Numbered from the stretch's first letter, positions 23,306 to 34,748 are shown. The stretch: DNA of 64,000 bases from Lysobacteraceae bacterium (GCA_016789405.1 JAEUPQ010000008.1:1-64000); one strand, 5' to 3'. The notes: a model not told the origin generated them from the letters alone. Numbers and translations: made by a program.

Positions 23306-24288
23306 CGTCAGGACCGCAGTCCCGCATGCCCGCCGACCGTCGTCCACTTGCCATCGCCCTCATGGGCCCGACCGCATCGGGCAAGACGGCGCTCGCGCTG
23401 GATTGGGCGGAACGTTTCGGAGGGGAGATCGTCAGCGTCGATTCGGCGCTGGTCTATCGCGGGCTGGACATCGGCGCGGCGAAGCCGACGGCCGAAGAGC
23501 AGGCGAGGGCGCGCCATCACCTGATCGATGTGCGCGATCCCTGGCAGACCTATTCCGCAGCGGATTTCGCCCGTGATGCGCGCGTCGCGGTGGAAGGCAT
23601 CCTCTCGCGGGGCGGCTTGCCGATCCTTGCCGGAGGTACGGGCCTGTATTTCCGTGCGCTGCTGCAGGGGTTGTCGCCGATGCCGGAGGCCGATCCGGGG
23701 GTACGCGCGCAGCTGGAAGCCGAGGCCGCCGAGCGTGGCTGGGGCGCATTGCATGCCGAGCTTGGCCGGATCGATCCGGTCGCTGCCGCACGCATCCATG
23801 CCACCGACCCGCAGCGCATCCAGCGCGCGCTCGAGGTGCATCGACTGAGTGGCCGGACGCTGACCGACTGGCAACGTGACGTCCGGCCAGCGGCCGAGCG
23901 ATTCCCCTGCCGCGTACTGAAGATCGCAGTGGCCCCGATGGATCGCGCCGTGCTGCACGCGCGTATCGAACGACGCTTCGAAGCGATGCTCCGCGCTGGT
24001 TTCCTCGATGAAATGCGGGGGCTGCGTGCCTTGGCGCCATTGCGCGACCATCCCGTGCCGCTCGACCTGCCCGCGATGCGGGCGGTGGGGTATCGACAGG
24101 CCTGGGAGCATCTCGATGGCGCCTTGTCGACTGCCGAATTCCGCGATCGCGCCATCTTCGCCACCCGCCAGCTCGCCAAGCGCCAGCTGACATGGCTGAG
24201 GGGCGAGCTCGATTTGCGCAGCTTCGATCCGGAACGGCAGGCAGATTCGCTTCGTGACGCCGTCCACGCCTTCATCGGGAGGGGTTGA
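23302..24288 (+). CDS. miaA: tRNA dimethylallyltransferase
   Basis: Adds the isopentenyl group to A37 of tRNAs reading U-starting codons, using DMAPP from the MEP pathway (ispD/ispF upstream in this window). The P-loop is [28 protein letters not shown] is the substrate-binding motif, with Ala-Leu where Met-Gln is usual; VGYRQAW is conserved. 328 aa. ATG 23302 is coupled to the upstream gene; ATG 23326 is the alternative. Confidence 0.94.
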   Translation: MTSGPQSRMPADRRPLAIALMGPTASGKTALALDWAERFGGEIVSVDSALVYRGLDIGAAKPTAEEQARARHHLIDVRDPWQTYSAADFARDARVAVEGILSRGGLPILAGGTGLYFRALLQGLSPMPEADPGVRAQLEAEAAERGWGALHAELGRIDPVAAARIHATDPQRIQRALEVHRLSGRTLTDWQRDVRPAAERFPCRVLKIAVAPMDRAVLHARIERRFEAMLRAGFLDEMRGLRALAPLRDHPVPLDLPAMRAVGYRQAWEHLDGALSTAEFRDRAIFATRQLAKRQLTWLRGELDLRSFDPERQADSLRDAVHAFIGRG

Positions 24289-24468
24289 TATCCGATTCGC
24301 AAGGGGCTTTTGGTCCGGCTTCCTGTCACGGTCGGGTTGTGTAAACATCGGGCTCCCTGACCGGGGAACGCCGTGCCAACCCTGGGTGCGGCTGGTCGGG
24401 GAGCGAACCACGCACACCCATCCAGAACGATGACTCTTCCAATAACAAGACCCAAAGTGGGGAACACC

Positions 24469-24765
24469 ATGTCCAAAGGGCAATCCTTGCAAGATCCTTT
24501 CCTCAACGCACTTCGGCGCGAACGCGTCCCGGTGTCGATCTACCTCGTCAACGGCATCAAGCTGCAGGGCACGATCGAATCCTTCGACCAGTTCGTCGTC
24601 CTCCTCCGCAACACGGTCAGCCAGATGGTCTACAAGCACGCGATCTCGACCGTCGTGCCCGCCCGCAACGTCCGCGTCGGTCCGGGCGGCGGCTATGTGC
24701 ACTCCACCGCCGAACATGACGAGGAGTCGGCACCCGCCGGCATGCTCGCCACCTCCGGCGGCTGA
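24469..24765 (+). CDS. hfq: RNA chaperone Hfq
   Basis: Hexameric Sm-like protein pairing small RNAs with mRNAs. The N-terminus [20 protein letters not shown] and the Sm1 strand ([20 protein letters not shown]) and Sm2 motif (YKHAIST) are unmistakable. 98 aa with a short Gly/His-containing tail. The miaA-hfq-hflX order is standard; the 180-base gap before hfq likely carries its own promoter. Confidence 0.97.
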   Translation: MSKGQSLQDPFLNALRRERVPVSIYLVNGIKLQGTIESFDQFVVLLRNTVSQMVYKHAISTVVPARNVRVGPGGGYVHSTAEHDEESAPAGMLATSGG

Positions 24766-24893
24766 TTCCGAGACCTGATCCGTTGCGTCCGCCGGTCGGC
24801 TGAAGCGGCCGGCGGCACCGGTGCGTGTCCGCGGCGCCAGGAAGGCGCCGCACACGTCATACTGTCCCCCTGTTCGCCACGGATGCCTGCGTT

Positions 24894-26234
24894 TTGTTTG
24901 AACGTTCCCGCAAGGGCGAAACCGCCCTGCTGATCCAACCCCATGCCGGCGGCCCCCCGGAAGCCGACGTCCTGGAAGAATTCGCCGACCTCGCGCGTTC
25001 CGCCGGTGCCACGGTCGCGGCTCTGCTCCACGCACGCATCGACCGGCCCAATGCGGCGACGCTGATCGGCAGCGGCAAGCTGGAAGAGTGCAAGGCTGCC
25101 GCAGACGCCACCGGTGCAGACCTCATCCTGATCAATCACACGCTCAGCCCTGTACAGGAGCGCAATCTCGAGAAGGCGCTCGGCCGACGCGTCGTCGACC
25201 GTACCGGCCTGATCCTCGACATCTTCGCCCAGCGGGCGCGCAGCCACGAAGGCAAGCTGCAGGTCGAACTTGCCCAGCTGCGCCACATGGCCACGCGCCT
25301 GGTGCGTGGCTGGACGCATCTCGAACGCCAGCGCGGTGGTGCCATCGGCCTGCGCGGCCCGGGCGAAACCCAGCTCGAAACCGACCGGCGCCTGCTCCAG
25401 AAACGCGTCGAACAGCTCCAGCGTCGACTGGAAAAGGTCGAGGTCCAGCACACGCAGATGCGTCGCGCACGCGTGCGCAGCGAACTCCCGCGCGTCGCGC
25501 TGGTCGGCTACACCAATGCCGGCAAATCGACCCTGTTCAATGCCCTGACCGGTGCGGAGGCCTACGCCGCCGACCAGTTGTTCGCGACCCTCGACCCCAC
25601 GGTGCGTCGCGTCGCGCTGCCGGGTGGCGGGATGGTGCTGGCCGACACCGTCGGGTTCGTGCGCGACCTGCCGCACGACCTGGTCGCGGCGTTCCGCTCC
25701 ACGCTGTCGGAAGCGCGCGAGGCGGACCTGCTGCTGCACGTCATCGATGCCGCGGATCCGAATCGTGCGGATCGGATCGCCCAGGTCGACGAAGTACTGG
25801 CTGAAGTCGGTGCGGGCGACCTGCCGCAGCTGCTGGTCTACAACAAGATCGACCGCATCGAAGGCGCAGGCCCGCGGCACGACCGGGCCCTGGCTGAAGA
25901 CGCCGAATCCCAGGGGCTCGAAGAAACCGCCCGCGAGCGGGTCTGGGTGTCCGCACGCGATGGCGTCGGGCTGGACCTGCTGCGCGACGTGCTGGTGGCG
26001 CGACTGGGGCTGCGGCGCGTGCTGGGCACCGTCAGGCTGCCGGCACGCGCAGGCCGGTTGCGTGCGCGGCTCTACGCACTCGATGCGGTGCGAAGCGAGG
26101 TCCACGAGGACGACGGTGGCTGGACGCTCGACCTGGACATGGCCCGTCCCGATGCCGAGAAACTGGCTGCGGGCGCCGACGGCCACGTCCTCGACACGCT
26201 GCTGCCGCCCGACGAGGACGACGGGACCTGGTAG
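24894..26234 (+). CDS. hflX: Ribosome-associated GTPase HflX
   Basis: Splits stalled or hibernating ribosomes. Motifs: LIGSGKLEE, the family signature GPGETQLETDRR, coiled region, then G1 GYTNAGKST, G3 DTVGF and G4 NKID. The start is uncertain: homologues begin at (M)FERSRKGE, which here follows TTG 24894, while GTG 24825 would add 23 residues with no typical sequence. From TTG it is 446 aa. It lies between hfq and hflK as usual. Confidence 0.94.
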   Translation: MFERSRKGETALLIQPHAGGPPEADVLEEFADLARSAGATVAALLHARIDRPNAATLIGSGKLEECKAAADATGADLILINHTLSPVQERNLEKALGRRVVDRTGLILDIFAQRARSHEGKLQVELAQLRHMATRLVRGWTHLERQRGGAIGLRGPGETQLETDRRLLQKRVEQLQRRLEKVEVQHTQMRRARVRSELPRVALVGYTNAGKSTLFNALTGAEAYAADQLFATLDPTVRRVALPGGGMVLADTVGFVRDLPHDLVAAFRSTLSEAREADLLLHVIDAADPNRADRIAQVDEVLAEVGAGDLPQLLVYNKIDRIEGAGPRHDRALAEDAESQGLEETARERVWVSARDGVGLDLLRDVLVARLGLRRVLGTVRLPARAGRLRARLYALDAVRSEVHEDDGGWTLDLDMARPDAEKLAAGADGHVLDTLLPPDEDDGTW

Positions 26235-26318
26235 ACGCGACTCCTCGTACACGCGGCACCTTGTAAACTCACCCTCCCGCCCGCATTCCTGCGTGGCGTA
26301 TTTCCAGATGGAGCAGGC

Positions 26319-27452
26319 ATGGCCTGGAACACTCCCGGCAACAACAACGAGTCCAATTCCGGCGGCGGCAACCGCAACCCGTGGAAGCCACGCCAGACGG
26401 GCCGTGGCGGCGGGGGCGGGGCCTTCGACGAGCTGATCGAGCGCCTGCGCGGTTTCGGTGGCGGCGGTGGCGGCGCTGGCAGTCCTCTGCGCTGGGTTCC
26501 GGTCGTGGTCGGCCTCGTCCTGCTGTTCAACAGCTTCGTCCTGGTGGCCGAACAGCAGCGTGGCGTCGTACTGCGCTTCGGCGCCTTCCATCGCGTCATG
26601 ACCCCGGGCCCGAACTTCAAGCTGCCGTGGCCGATCGAATCGGTCGACAAGGTCAACGCCACGCAGATCATGACGCACAGCGAGAACGTGCCGGTGCTGA
26701 CCAGCGACGAGAACATCGTGCAGGTCGAGATCAACGTGCAGTACCGCATCAGCGATCCGAAGCTGTACCTCTACGGCACCCGCGACAGCGAGGAAGTGCT
26801 CAAGCAGGCCGTGGTCAGCTCGGTGCGCGAACAGGTCGGCCGTTCCACCCTCGATACCGTGCTCGGCGCGCGCGATGCGCTGTCCGTTGCGGCCCGCCAG
26901 AGCGTCGACAAGTCGCTCATGGCCTACCGCACCGGTCTGGTCCTGACGGAACTGAACCTGCCCAACGCGCGTCCGCCGGAAGCGGTGAAGCCCGCCTTCG
27001 ACGACGTCAACTCGGCCCAGCAGGACAAGGATCGCCTGATCAGCGAAGCGCGTGCCTACGCCGCGAAGATCGTCCCTGAAGCGCGCGGCCAGGCCGCCCG
27101 CATCCGGACCGTGTCCGAAGGCTACAAGACCGCCGAGATCGCTCGCGCCACCGGCGATGCCACGCGCTTCACGCAGCTCGTGCAGCAGTATCGGGGCGCC
27201 CCCGAGGTCACCCGCAAGCGCCTGTGGCTGGAAACGGTGCAGACTGTGCTGAGCAACAATCGCAAGATCGTCGGTGGCGACAGCCGCCAGTTGCTCTACC
27301 TGCCGGTGCCGCCGGCACGCGGTACAGCATCTCCGCAGATGCAGGCGCCTCCGCCCGAGTTGATCGCACCCACGGTCACCTCCACGCCCGACGACAACCA
27401 GCAGACGCTACGTCGGCCCCGCAGCCAGGGCCGTGATGGAGGCAGCCGATGA
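26319..27452 (+). CDS. hflK: HflK, FtsH-regulating SPFH protein
   Basis: Forms the HflKC cage around FtsH. A glycine-rich cytoplasmic N-terminus (GRGGGGGAFDELIERLR) is followed by one membrane helix (about residues 60-78), the periplasmic SPFH/prohibitin domain (EQQRGVVLRFGAF... YRISDPKLYLY) and a helical region. 377 aa. Overlaps hflC by four bases (ATGA). Confidence 0.95.
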   Translation: MAWNTPGNNNESNSGGGNRNPWKPRQTGRGGGGGAFDELIERLRGFGGGGGGAGSPLRWVPVVVGLVLLFNSFVLVAEQQRGVVLRFGAFHRVMTPGPNFKLPWPIESVDKVNATQIMTHSENVPVLTSDENIVQVEINVQYRISDPKLYLYGTRDSEEVLKQAVVSSVREQVGRSTLDTVLGARDALSVAARQSVDKSLMAYRTGLVLTELNLPNARPPEAVKPAFDDVNSAQQDKDRLISEARAYAAKIVPEARGQAARIRTVSEGYKTAEIARATGDATRFTQLVQQYRGAPEVTRKRLWLETVQTVLSNNRKIVGGDSRQLLYLPVPPARGTASPQMQAPPPELIAPTVTSTPDDNQQTLRRPRSQGRDGGSR

Positions 27453-28312
27453 AACCGACCCACTGGATTCCCGTCCTCTTCGTCGTGCTGTTCGGACTGC
27501 TCGGTTCGGTCTACCAGGTTCGCGAAGGCCACACCGCCATCGTGCTGAACCTCGGCAAGGTCGTGCGGAGCGACATCGGCCCCGGCCTGCATTTCAAGTG
27601 GCCACTCGTGGAGACCGCGCGCGTGTTCGATGCACGCCCGCAGGCGCTTCCGACAAAGTCCGAGCGCTACCTCACCTCGGAGCGCAAGGACGTCGAGGTC
27701 GATTTCTTCGTGATCTGGCAGATCCGCGACGCGCGCGCCTTCTATCGCGCCACGGCCGGTGACGAAGGCGCCGCGATCGATCGTCTCGATCCGATCATCA
27801 AGGATGCCGTGCGCAACGAGATCAACGCCCGCACCCTGTCGCAGGTGGTGTCCGGCGAGCGCGGCAAGATCGCCGGCAGCCAGCTCGACACCATCAACAA
27901 GGGCGCGGCCACGCTTGGCGTGCGCATCGTCGACCTGCGCATCAAGCAGATCGACCTGCCGACCGACAGCAAGGTCATCGAGGACGTCTACAACCGCATG
28001 CGTGCCCAGCGTCGCCAGGTTGCGAGCAAGCTGCGCGCCGAAGGCGAGGAGCAGGCCAACACGATCCGTGCACAGGCCGACCGCGACCAGGCCGTGATCC
28101 TGGCCGAAGCCGAGCGCGATGCGCAGAAGCTGCGCGGCGAAGGCGATGCCGAATCCGCCCGCATCTACGGCCAGGCGGCCAACGCCGACCCGGGCTTCTT
28201 CGCCTTCCAGCGCAGCCTCGAGGCTTATCGCGAGTCCTTCAAGGATGGCGATGCGGTCATCGTGCTCGACAAGGACGATCCGTTCCTGCAGTACATGCGC
28301 AGCGATCGCTGA
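27449..28312 (+). CDS. hflC: HflC, FtsH-regulating SPFH protein
   Basis: Partner of HflK. An N-terminal membrane helix (about residues 5-22, IPVLFVVLFGLLGSVYQV) is followed by the SPFH domain (REGHTAIVLNLGKVVRSDIGPG is split by strand breaks) and a long charged helix rich in EAERDAQKLRGEG. 287 aa. Start is coupled to the hflK stop. Confidence 0.95.
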   Translation: MKPTHWIPVLFVVLFGLLGSVYQVREGHTAIVLNLGKVVRSDIGPGLHFKWPLVETARVFDARPQALPTKSERYLTSERKDVEVDFFVIWQIRDARAFYRATAGDEGAAIDRLDPIIKDAVRNEINARTLSQVVSGERGKIAGSQLDTINKGAATLGVRIVDLRIKQIDLPTDSKVIEDVYNRMRAQRRQVASKLRAEGEEQANTIRAQADRDQAVILAEAERDAQKLRGEGDAESARIYGQAANADPGFFAFQRSLEAYRESFKDGDAVIVLDKDDPFLQYMRSDR

Positions 28313-28331
28313 TCCGATCGCTGCACGCCCG

Positions 28332-28517
28332 ATGACCGACCTCTGGGCCGCCCTGGCGCTGGTCGCCGTACTGGAAGGACTGGTGCTGTTCGCCTTCCCG
28401 GGACTGTGGCGCCGCACCGCCGAGCAACTGCTGTCCACGCCCATCGCCCAGGTGCGGTTGATCGGCGGCATCGTGATGGCCATCGGTCTGGTGGCGCTGT
28501 ACTTCATCCGCAATTGA
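28332..28517 (+). CDS. DUF2065 (YjeT-like) inner-membrane protein
   Basis: 61 aa with two hydrophobic helices (about 4-23 and 37-56); begins MTDLWAALALVAVLEGL and contains FPGLWRR between the helices. Small proteins of this family sit between hflC and purA in many proteobacteria. Function unknown. Starts 19 bases after hflC. Confidence 0.85.
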   Translation: MTDLWAALALVAVLEGLVLFAFPGLWRRTAEQLLSTPIAQVRLIGGIVMAIGLVALYFIRN

Positions 28518-28656
28518 CCAGAGGGCCGGTCCGGTCAGGCGCGCAAGGCGAGCGATGCGATCGTCCTTCCGAGACGGCCTGCCCCGACGATCGGTCATGT
28601 TGCATTGCAAAAAATCATGTCCGAAGGCTGGCCCCCGGGGCCCGAAACCCGGATAA

Positions 28657-30099
<1,443 letters not shown>

Positions 30100-30128
30100 T
30101 CGTTCGCGCCCGATAGCGTTGCATGATC

Positions 30129-30155
30129 GAAAGCCCCGCGAAGAGCGGGGCTTTC
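30129..30155 (+). terminator. Terminator after purA
   Basis: 11-bp perfect stem GAAAGCCCCGC / GCGGGGCTTTC with a 5-base loop, starting 29 bases after the purA stop. The 3' arm ends in TTTC, followed by GCGTTT. Confidence 0.65.
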
Positions 30156-30325
30156 GCGTTTCAGGCGCCAACAAGGGAGTTGGGTTCTCGATGCGTCGAG
30201 AATGCAGCTGTGGGCAGGATGGCTCGGCTCGTGGCATTGCCTCAGTCACCAGCGTGTGGTGTCATCGCGTTTTGGTCCATCGGTCGTGCTGCATGTTGAC
30301 GTGTCCGCATCGCAGGAAGCCCGCT

Positions 30326-30565
30326 ATGAACGGGATGACGAAGTTGTTCCTCGGCCCCTTGCGTTCGATCGAGTGCGATCGCTGCCGTCGCGCAGTTGCG
30401 GTGGCGCCGGCATGGAGCCTGGTTGCGTATGCGCTGGCCATGCCCGGTGGCCTTCTTCTGTTCAAGCATCAGGACGTGGAGCATCGTTTCGTGTACGCCG
30501 CATTGTTCTTCCTGGTTTCGGCCTTCGTCCAATGGACGCTGGTGCCGCTGGTACGCGCAATATGA
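30326..30565 (+). CDS. Small membrane protein with an N-terminal CxxC
   Basis: 79 aa. An N-terminal CDRC pair (residues 18-21) precedes two hydrophobic helices (about 30-48 and 54-75) separated by KHQDVEHR. The CxxC could bind metal or form a disulfide. The stop overlaps the DUF938 start (ATGA), suggesting co-translation. No named family recognised. Confidence 0.65.
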   Translation: MNGMTKLFLGPLRSIECDRCRRAVAVAPAWSLVAYALAMPGGLLLFKHQDVEHRFVYAALFFLVSAFVQWTLVPLVRAI

Positions 30566-31221
30566 TCGAGAAGCCGCATTCGCCCAGCTGCGATCGCAAC
30601 AGGGATCCGATCCTCGACGTCTTGCGCATGCATTTCTCCGATCGACGGCACGTGCTGGAGATCGGCAGCGGCACCGGGCAGCATGCGGTGCATTTTGCGG
30701 CTGAAATGCCTTGGCTTACGTGGCAATGCTCGGATGGCGAAGCATATCTGCCGGGTGTGCGGATGTGGCTGGATGAAGCGGCATTGCCGAACACGCCGGT
30801 GCCGTTCGCACTGCAGGCCGTGGCCGAACCCTCGCCGCATTTCGCGCCACAGCCGGTGCCGGTGCCACGCGATGTCGTCAACGGCCATGCGGGTTACGAC
30901 GCGGTGTTCAGCGCGAACACCCTGCACATCATGGGCTGGCCCGAAGTGGAAGCCATGTTCGCGTCGTTGCCGACGCTGCTGGCCGATGATGCGACGGTTG
31001 CGGTGTATGGGCCGTTCAACATCGACGGCGAGTTCACAAGCGAAAGCAACCGCCAGTTCGAAGGCTGGCTGAAGGCGCGCGATCCACGTTCGGGCATCCG
31101 CGATCTGGAAGCCGTCGATGCCCTGGCCGCAGCCATCGGCTTGCACCTGGTGGCGGATATTCCGATGCCGGCCAACAACCGGATGCTGGTCTGGCAGCGT
31201 GGCACAATCACACCGAACTGA
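30562..31221 (+). CDS. DUF938 SAM-dependent methyltransferase
   Basis: 219 aa class I methyltransferase. Motif I is VLEIGSGTGQHAVHFA; PSCDRNRDPI at the N-terminus and FSANTLHIMGWPEVE are characteristic of the DUF938 family. The methyl acceptor is unknown. Coupled by an ATGA overlap to the small membrane protein before it. Confidence 0.85.
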   Translation: MIEKPHSPSCDRNRDPILDVLRMHFSDRRHVLEIGSGTGQHAVHFAAEMPWLTWQCSDGEAYLPGVRMWLDEAALPNTPVPFALQAVAEPSPHFAPQPVPVPRDVVNGHAGYDAVFSANTLHIMGWPEVEAMFASLPTLLADDATVAVYGPFNIDGEFTSESNRQFEGWLKARDPRSGIRDLEAVDALAAAIGLHLVADIPMPANNRMLVWQRGTITPN

Positions 31222-31237
31222 TGCGAGGACGGTGTTC

Positions 31238-31981
31238 ATGCAAACGATGAGCCTGGCTGCATGCCTGGCGTGTGCCGTGTCCGGCGCAGCGATGGCGCAG
31301 GACGAATCGGGATATCCGGAGGTCGAGTACCCCCGGTTGCCGGCGCACGGCGCGAGCGTCGCCGCCTTCGTACCGAAAGGCTGGCGCATCGAATTCCAGC
31401 CGAGCGGCGATCTCGACAAGGATCGCCGCGACGACGTGGTGCTGGTGCTGCGCATGGACGATCCCGCCAACATCATCGAGAACGACAGCCTGGGCGTGAG
31501 CGCGTTCGATACGAATCCGCGCCTGCTGGCGGTGCTGCTCGCCGAGCCGGCCGGCGGGTACCGGCTGGCCGTGCAGGACCATGCGCTGATCCCGAGACCG
31601 GACAATCCGGTGATGGACGATTACCTTGATGGCGAGGACGCCGTGATCGTGCGTCGGGGGGCCTTCACGGTACGGCTGCACAGCTGGGCCAGTGCCGGCT
31701 CCTGGTACACGGGCAATACCACCTTGACCTTCCGCCTGCAGGACGGCTGCTTCCGCCTGATCGGTTACGACAGTTCGGGCTTGCATCGGGGCAGTGGCGA
31801 GACATGGAAGACCAGCATCAACCTGGCGACGGGGAAAGCCGAATTCGAGAACGGCAGCATCGAGCATGACGAGGTGCAGAAGAAGTCACAGGCCTTCCCG
31901 CGCCGGGAACTGCCGTGCCTGGATCGGGTCGGCAGCGGGTTCGAATACGACCCGGGGGTCAAATCGCCCTTCGGGGGCTGA
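31238..31981 (+). CDS. Secreted protein of unknown function
   Basis: 247 aa with a Sec signal peptide (MQTMSLAACLACAVSGAAMAQ). The mature part begins with a short VEYPRLPAHG segment and contains DLDKDRRDDVVLVLR, an FG-GAP-like or VCBS-like Asp-rich turn, and a WYTGNTTLTFRLQDGCFRLIGYD strand pair. Two cysteines near the C-terminus. Starts 16 bases after DUF938, possibly same transcript. Confidence 0.65.
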   Translation: MQTMSLAACLACAVSGAAMAQDESGYPEVEYPRLPAHGASVAAFVPKGWRIEFQPSGDLDKDRRDDVVLVLRMDDPANIIENDSLGVSAFDTNPRLLAVLLAEPAGGYRLAVQDHALIPRPDNPVMDDYLDGEDAVIVRRGAFTVRLHSWASAGSWYTGNTTLTFRLQDGCFRLIGYDSSGLHRGSGETWKTSINLATGKAEFENGSIEHDEVQKKSQAFPRRELPCLDRVGSGFEYDPGVKSPFGG

Positions 31982-32182
31982 TTTCGCGAGGCCTGGCGGG
32001 CTGTCGGCGGGGCGTTTTCGGGAGAAAGCGCGGGCGATTGCCCGGCTATGCCCTTCCGGCCGCGAGTGCCGCGACTAGATTGGATGCACGCCACCGGGAC
32101 AGGTGGCGAGACGGGCGAGGGCGGTTGCCCGTCCATTGCGATCCATCCGCACATGTGTGCATCCAATCGGGAGAGACTCTTC

Positions 32183-32551
32183 ATGAAACGACTGATGTTG
32201 TCCGCGTTGCTGGTGCTGGGCTGCGCGCCGGCCGCCATGGCCGTGCCGCCGTGCTGGCCGGGTTCGGTGGTGAACGTGGGGCCTGCGCAGTCGCTGACGC
32301 CGGCGCAGCTGAGTACCTGGTGGGCGACCTACGGCGTGCCCTCGGGCGTGTCCGATCCGAACGCCTACGTGGCGTTCCATGCCACAGACCAGCGCTGCAA
32401 GGCGCTCTACGGCAGCGGCGCGTGGGCGCAGATCACGGGGCCGTACTCGCTGACCAACATGGTGAACAGCTATTCGATCAGCCAGGGCGTGACTTTCCAG
32501 TGCAAGAAGTGCTCGGGTGGCGTGATCAAGTATCCGGTCGAAGAGCGCTGA
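32183..32551 (+). CDS. Small secreted cysteine-containing protein
   Basis: 122 aa. Signal peptide MKRLMLSALLVLGCAPAAMA, then a mature part of about 100 residues with Cys near the start (PPCWPGS), one in the middle (DQRCKALYG) and a CKKC pair near the C-terminus. LTPAQLSTWWATYG looks helical. GGGAGAGA lies 7 bases before ATG 32183. Not recognised. Followed by a strong bidirectional terminator. Confidence 0.65.
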   Translation: MKRLMLSALLVLGCAPAAMAVPPCWPGSVVNVGPAQSLTPAQLSTWWATYGVPSGVSDPNAYVAFHATDQRCKALYGSGAWAQITGPYSLTNMVNSYSISQGVTFQCKKCSGGVIKYPVEER

Positions 32552-32586
32552 GTCCAGGCGCCGACGGATCGGCGACAACTCGGGGA

Positions 32587-32620
32587 AGAAGAACGGCGGG
32601 GCATGCCCCGCCGTTCTTCT
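32587..32620. terminator. Bidirectional terminator between convergent genes
   Basis: Perfect 15-bp stem AGAAGAACGGCGGGG / CCCCGCCGTTCTTCT around CATG. It separates the + strand secreted protein from the - strand low-complexity protein. Confidence 0.75.
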
Positions 32621-32627
32621 TTCGTGA

Positions 32628-33317
32628 TCAGCGCGGCGGCTGTTCGCGGCGCGCCGTGCTCTGGCCGGATGCGCTGGCAGAGCCTTCGACCGATGCACCG
32701 CGACGCGAGGCACGGGCGTTGCCGCTGGCGTTCGCATTCGTGGTTGCGCCAGCATTGCCGCCCTGGCGGTTGCCCTGGGTGCCGAGATCAATCGACTTCG
32801 CGGCCTCTGCATTGCCCGAGCCCTGGACGCCTGCGCTGCGCAGCGAAGATCCCGTGGCAGCTGCATCCGTCGATACCGTGCTGCGGGCATCGGCCGCCAA
32901 TGAAGTGCTTGTCGACATGCCACTCGAGGCGATGTCGCGGCCCGTGGTCAATGCACGCTGCGTGCCGTCGCGACCGTGCTGGGCTGCAGACGAGGCCACG
33001 CCAACGGCGGTGTGGCGGGTCCGGTCGGCGGTGGCTTCCGCGCGACCACGCAGGCGTTCCGCACGTTGCGCGCTGCGTTCACGCAGGTCCTGGAGCCGGC
33101 TGCTGCCTCGATCGAGGCCATCGCGGACGTGGCGCGTGGGCAGTTCGCCGTGCAGCGAGCCTCGGCCACTCAGGGTGCCATCGAGCGCGCCGGATACCGG
33201 ACCGGCATTGCCGCCGAGGCCGCCGCCGAGCGAGCCGTTGCCGCCCAGCAACTGGGCGTGTGCCGCACTCGACAGGGTGCCGGCGAGGATCAGGGTCAAC
33301 ATCGACATCTTGCGCAT
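32628..33317 (-). CDS. Secreted low-complexity protein
   Basis: 229 aa with a signal peptide (MRKMSMLTLILAGTLSSAAHA) and no recognised domain. The mature part starts with a Gly-Leu rich stretch (LGGNGSLGGGLGGNAG), then an Arg/Glu/Ala helix-forming region, then Ser/Thr/Ala/Gly-rich sequence to the end. Such sequences are usually disordered or surface-associated. It lies 98 bases downstream of the subtilase gene on the same strand, so the two may be co-expressed. Confidence 0.6.
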   Translation of the reverse strand: MRKMSMLTLILAGTLSSAAHAQLLGGNGSLGGGLGGNAGPVSGALDGTLSGRGSLHGELPTRHVRDGLDRGSSRLQDLRERSAQRAERLRGRAEATADRTRHTAVGVASSAAQHGRDGTQRALTTGRDIASSGMSTSTSLAADARSTVSTDAAATGSSLRSAGVQGSGNAEAAKSIDLGTQGNRQGGNAGATTNANASGNARASRRGASVEGSASASGQSTARREQPPR

Positions 33318-33415
33318 GGTGGTTCTCCGAATCACGCGGACCGTCCGCGTTCCCATGGCAGGACGATCCACGCTGCGCGGTTCTTCCCGAGGCAAACGAT
33401 TCTGTTGTGTTTCGT

Positions 33416-34645
33416 TCAGCGGGACGTCCCGGATGCGCTCGTGATCGCACCCGCGCCACAGCGCGCATCCCGGCCCGGAGATGCGACATCGACTGCGATG
33501 CCTTCCAGCCTGCGCAACGCCTGTGCCGCGCGAGCCGGTGACGGTGTGGCGACGTCGACGAGATCGCGTGCGATGGCGTTCGCCACGATCGGCGCAGCGA
33601 ACGAGGTGCCGCGTGCATCACGCGCGACGACACCCTCCGCGCAGAAATCCAGGTGCGCGCCGGAGGCCGACTCGGGCAAGGGGCGTTGCCGTGCATCGAG
33701 TGCGCCGACCGCGATCACGGGGGGGTAGGCCGCCGGATAACGCGGAGGCGCTGCGGGCCCGTCATTGCCGGCGGCTGCGACGAGCACGAAGCCGCGAGAC
33801 GTCAGCGCGTCGACCGTGCGCTTCAGCGCAGCGTTGTCCGGGCCGACCAGGCTCAGGTTGATCACCGGCACCCGTTCCTTCGCCATCCATCGCAAGGCAT
33901 CGATGACACCGAGGGTGTCGCCGCCTGCGCGCATTCCGCACCACACGTCTGCGGCGAACACATCGCCGGAGGCGCCGGATGCCAGGCGGATCGCGACCTG
34001 CGTGCCATGTCGCTGCGGGACGACTCGACCATCGCAGCCGTGTCGGTGCACCGTGACGTTCGACAAGCCCGCGGCCTTCGTATCGACGCCGCCATCCACC
34101 AGGCCGGCACGGATCCGCGATGGACCTCCGGTCGTCACGGCGTTGTCGGCCGCGCTGGGCGCTGCGGCGAGATAAAGATGGTGATACTCGATCGTCGCCC
34201 CGGGCATGGCCTCGCGCAACGCACGCATGCCGCGTGCGGGAGCGCGCGCGCGGGCGTCGCGCAGCTGCGCGATCGAAGTTCCGAATGCATCGGCCTCGTG
34301 ACGAACGACCTCGAAACCCGTTGCACGTGCACGGGCGAGCATTTCATCGTTTGCGTCGAGCGCAAGATATTCGCCGCGGCGCATGGCATCCCCGGCCGGC
34401 GTGACATCGACGCGCTTGCGCTCGCTGCGCAGCAGTGCATCGACGCGCCGGGTGTAGTCGTCGACGACGCGCAGCGTGCTTCCGGCGGCATCACGCGTAC
34501 CTCGCAAGGTCTCGTCCACGGGGAGGCCGGGCAGGCTCGGTGATTGCGTCGACGGCAGCTCGGGCAACCGGACCTGCGCCTGTGTCGCGGGCAGCGCCAG
34601 CAGACAGGCCAGGATCGCGTGGGAAATGGGCGTCCAGCGAGGCAC
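33416..34645 (-). CDS. Subtilisin-like serine protease (S8), secreted
   Basis: 409 aa. Signal peptide after GTG 34645 (with GGAGA upstream); an ATG at 34675 would add 10 residues. A propeptide-like region of about 150 residues precedes the catalytic core: Asp in GLVDGGVDTKA, His in QRHGTQVAIR, the oxyanion Asn in VAAAGNDGPAAP and Ser in RGTSFAAPIVA. Several cysteines suggest periplasmic or extracellular disulfides. Divergently transcribed from the ECF sigma factor. Confidence 0.9.
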   Translation of the reverse strand: MPRWTPISHAILACLLALPATQAQVRLPELPSTQSPSLPGLPVDETLRGTRDAAGSTLRVVDDYTRRVDALLRSERKRVDVTPAGDAMRRGEYLALDANDEMLARARATGFEVVRHEADAFGTSIAQLRDARARAPARGMRALREAMPGATIEYHHLYLAAAPSAADNAVTTGGPSRIRAGLVDGGVDTKAAGLSNVTVHRHGCDGRVVPQRHGTQVAIRLASGASGDVFAADVWCGMRAGGDTLGVIDALRWMAKERVPVINLSLVGPDNAALKRTVDALTSRGFVLVAAAGNDGPAAPPRYPAAYPPVIAVGALDARQRPLPESASGAHLDFCAEGVVARDARGTSFAAPIVANAIARDLVDVATPSPARAAQALRRLEGIAVDVASPGRDARCGAGAITSASGTSR

Positions 34646-34748
34646 GAGGGTCTCCGGGGCGACGACGGGACGCATGCTAGCATCGGCTTCGATGACGCCC
34701 GCTGAGCGGGCGGCGCACCCGAGGGAAGAAACGGCCCCGCCCGAACGT

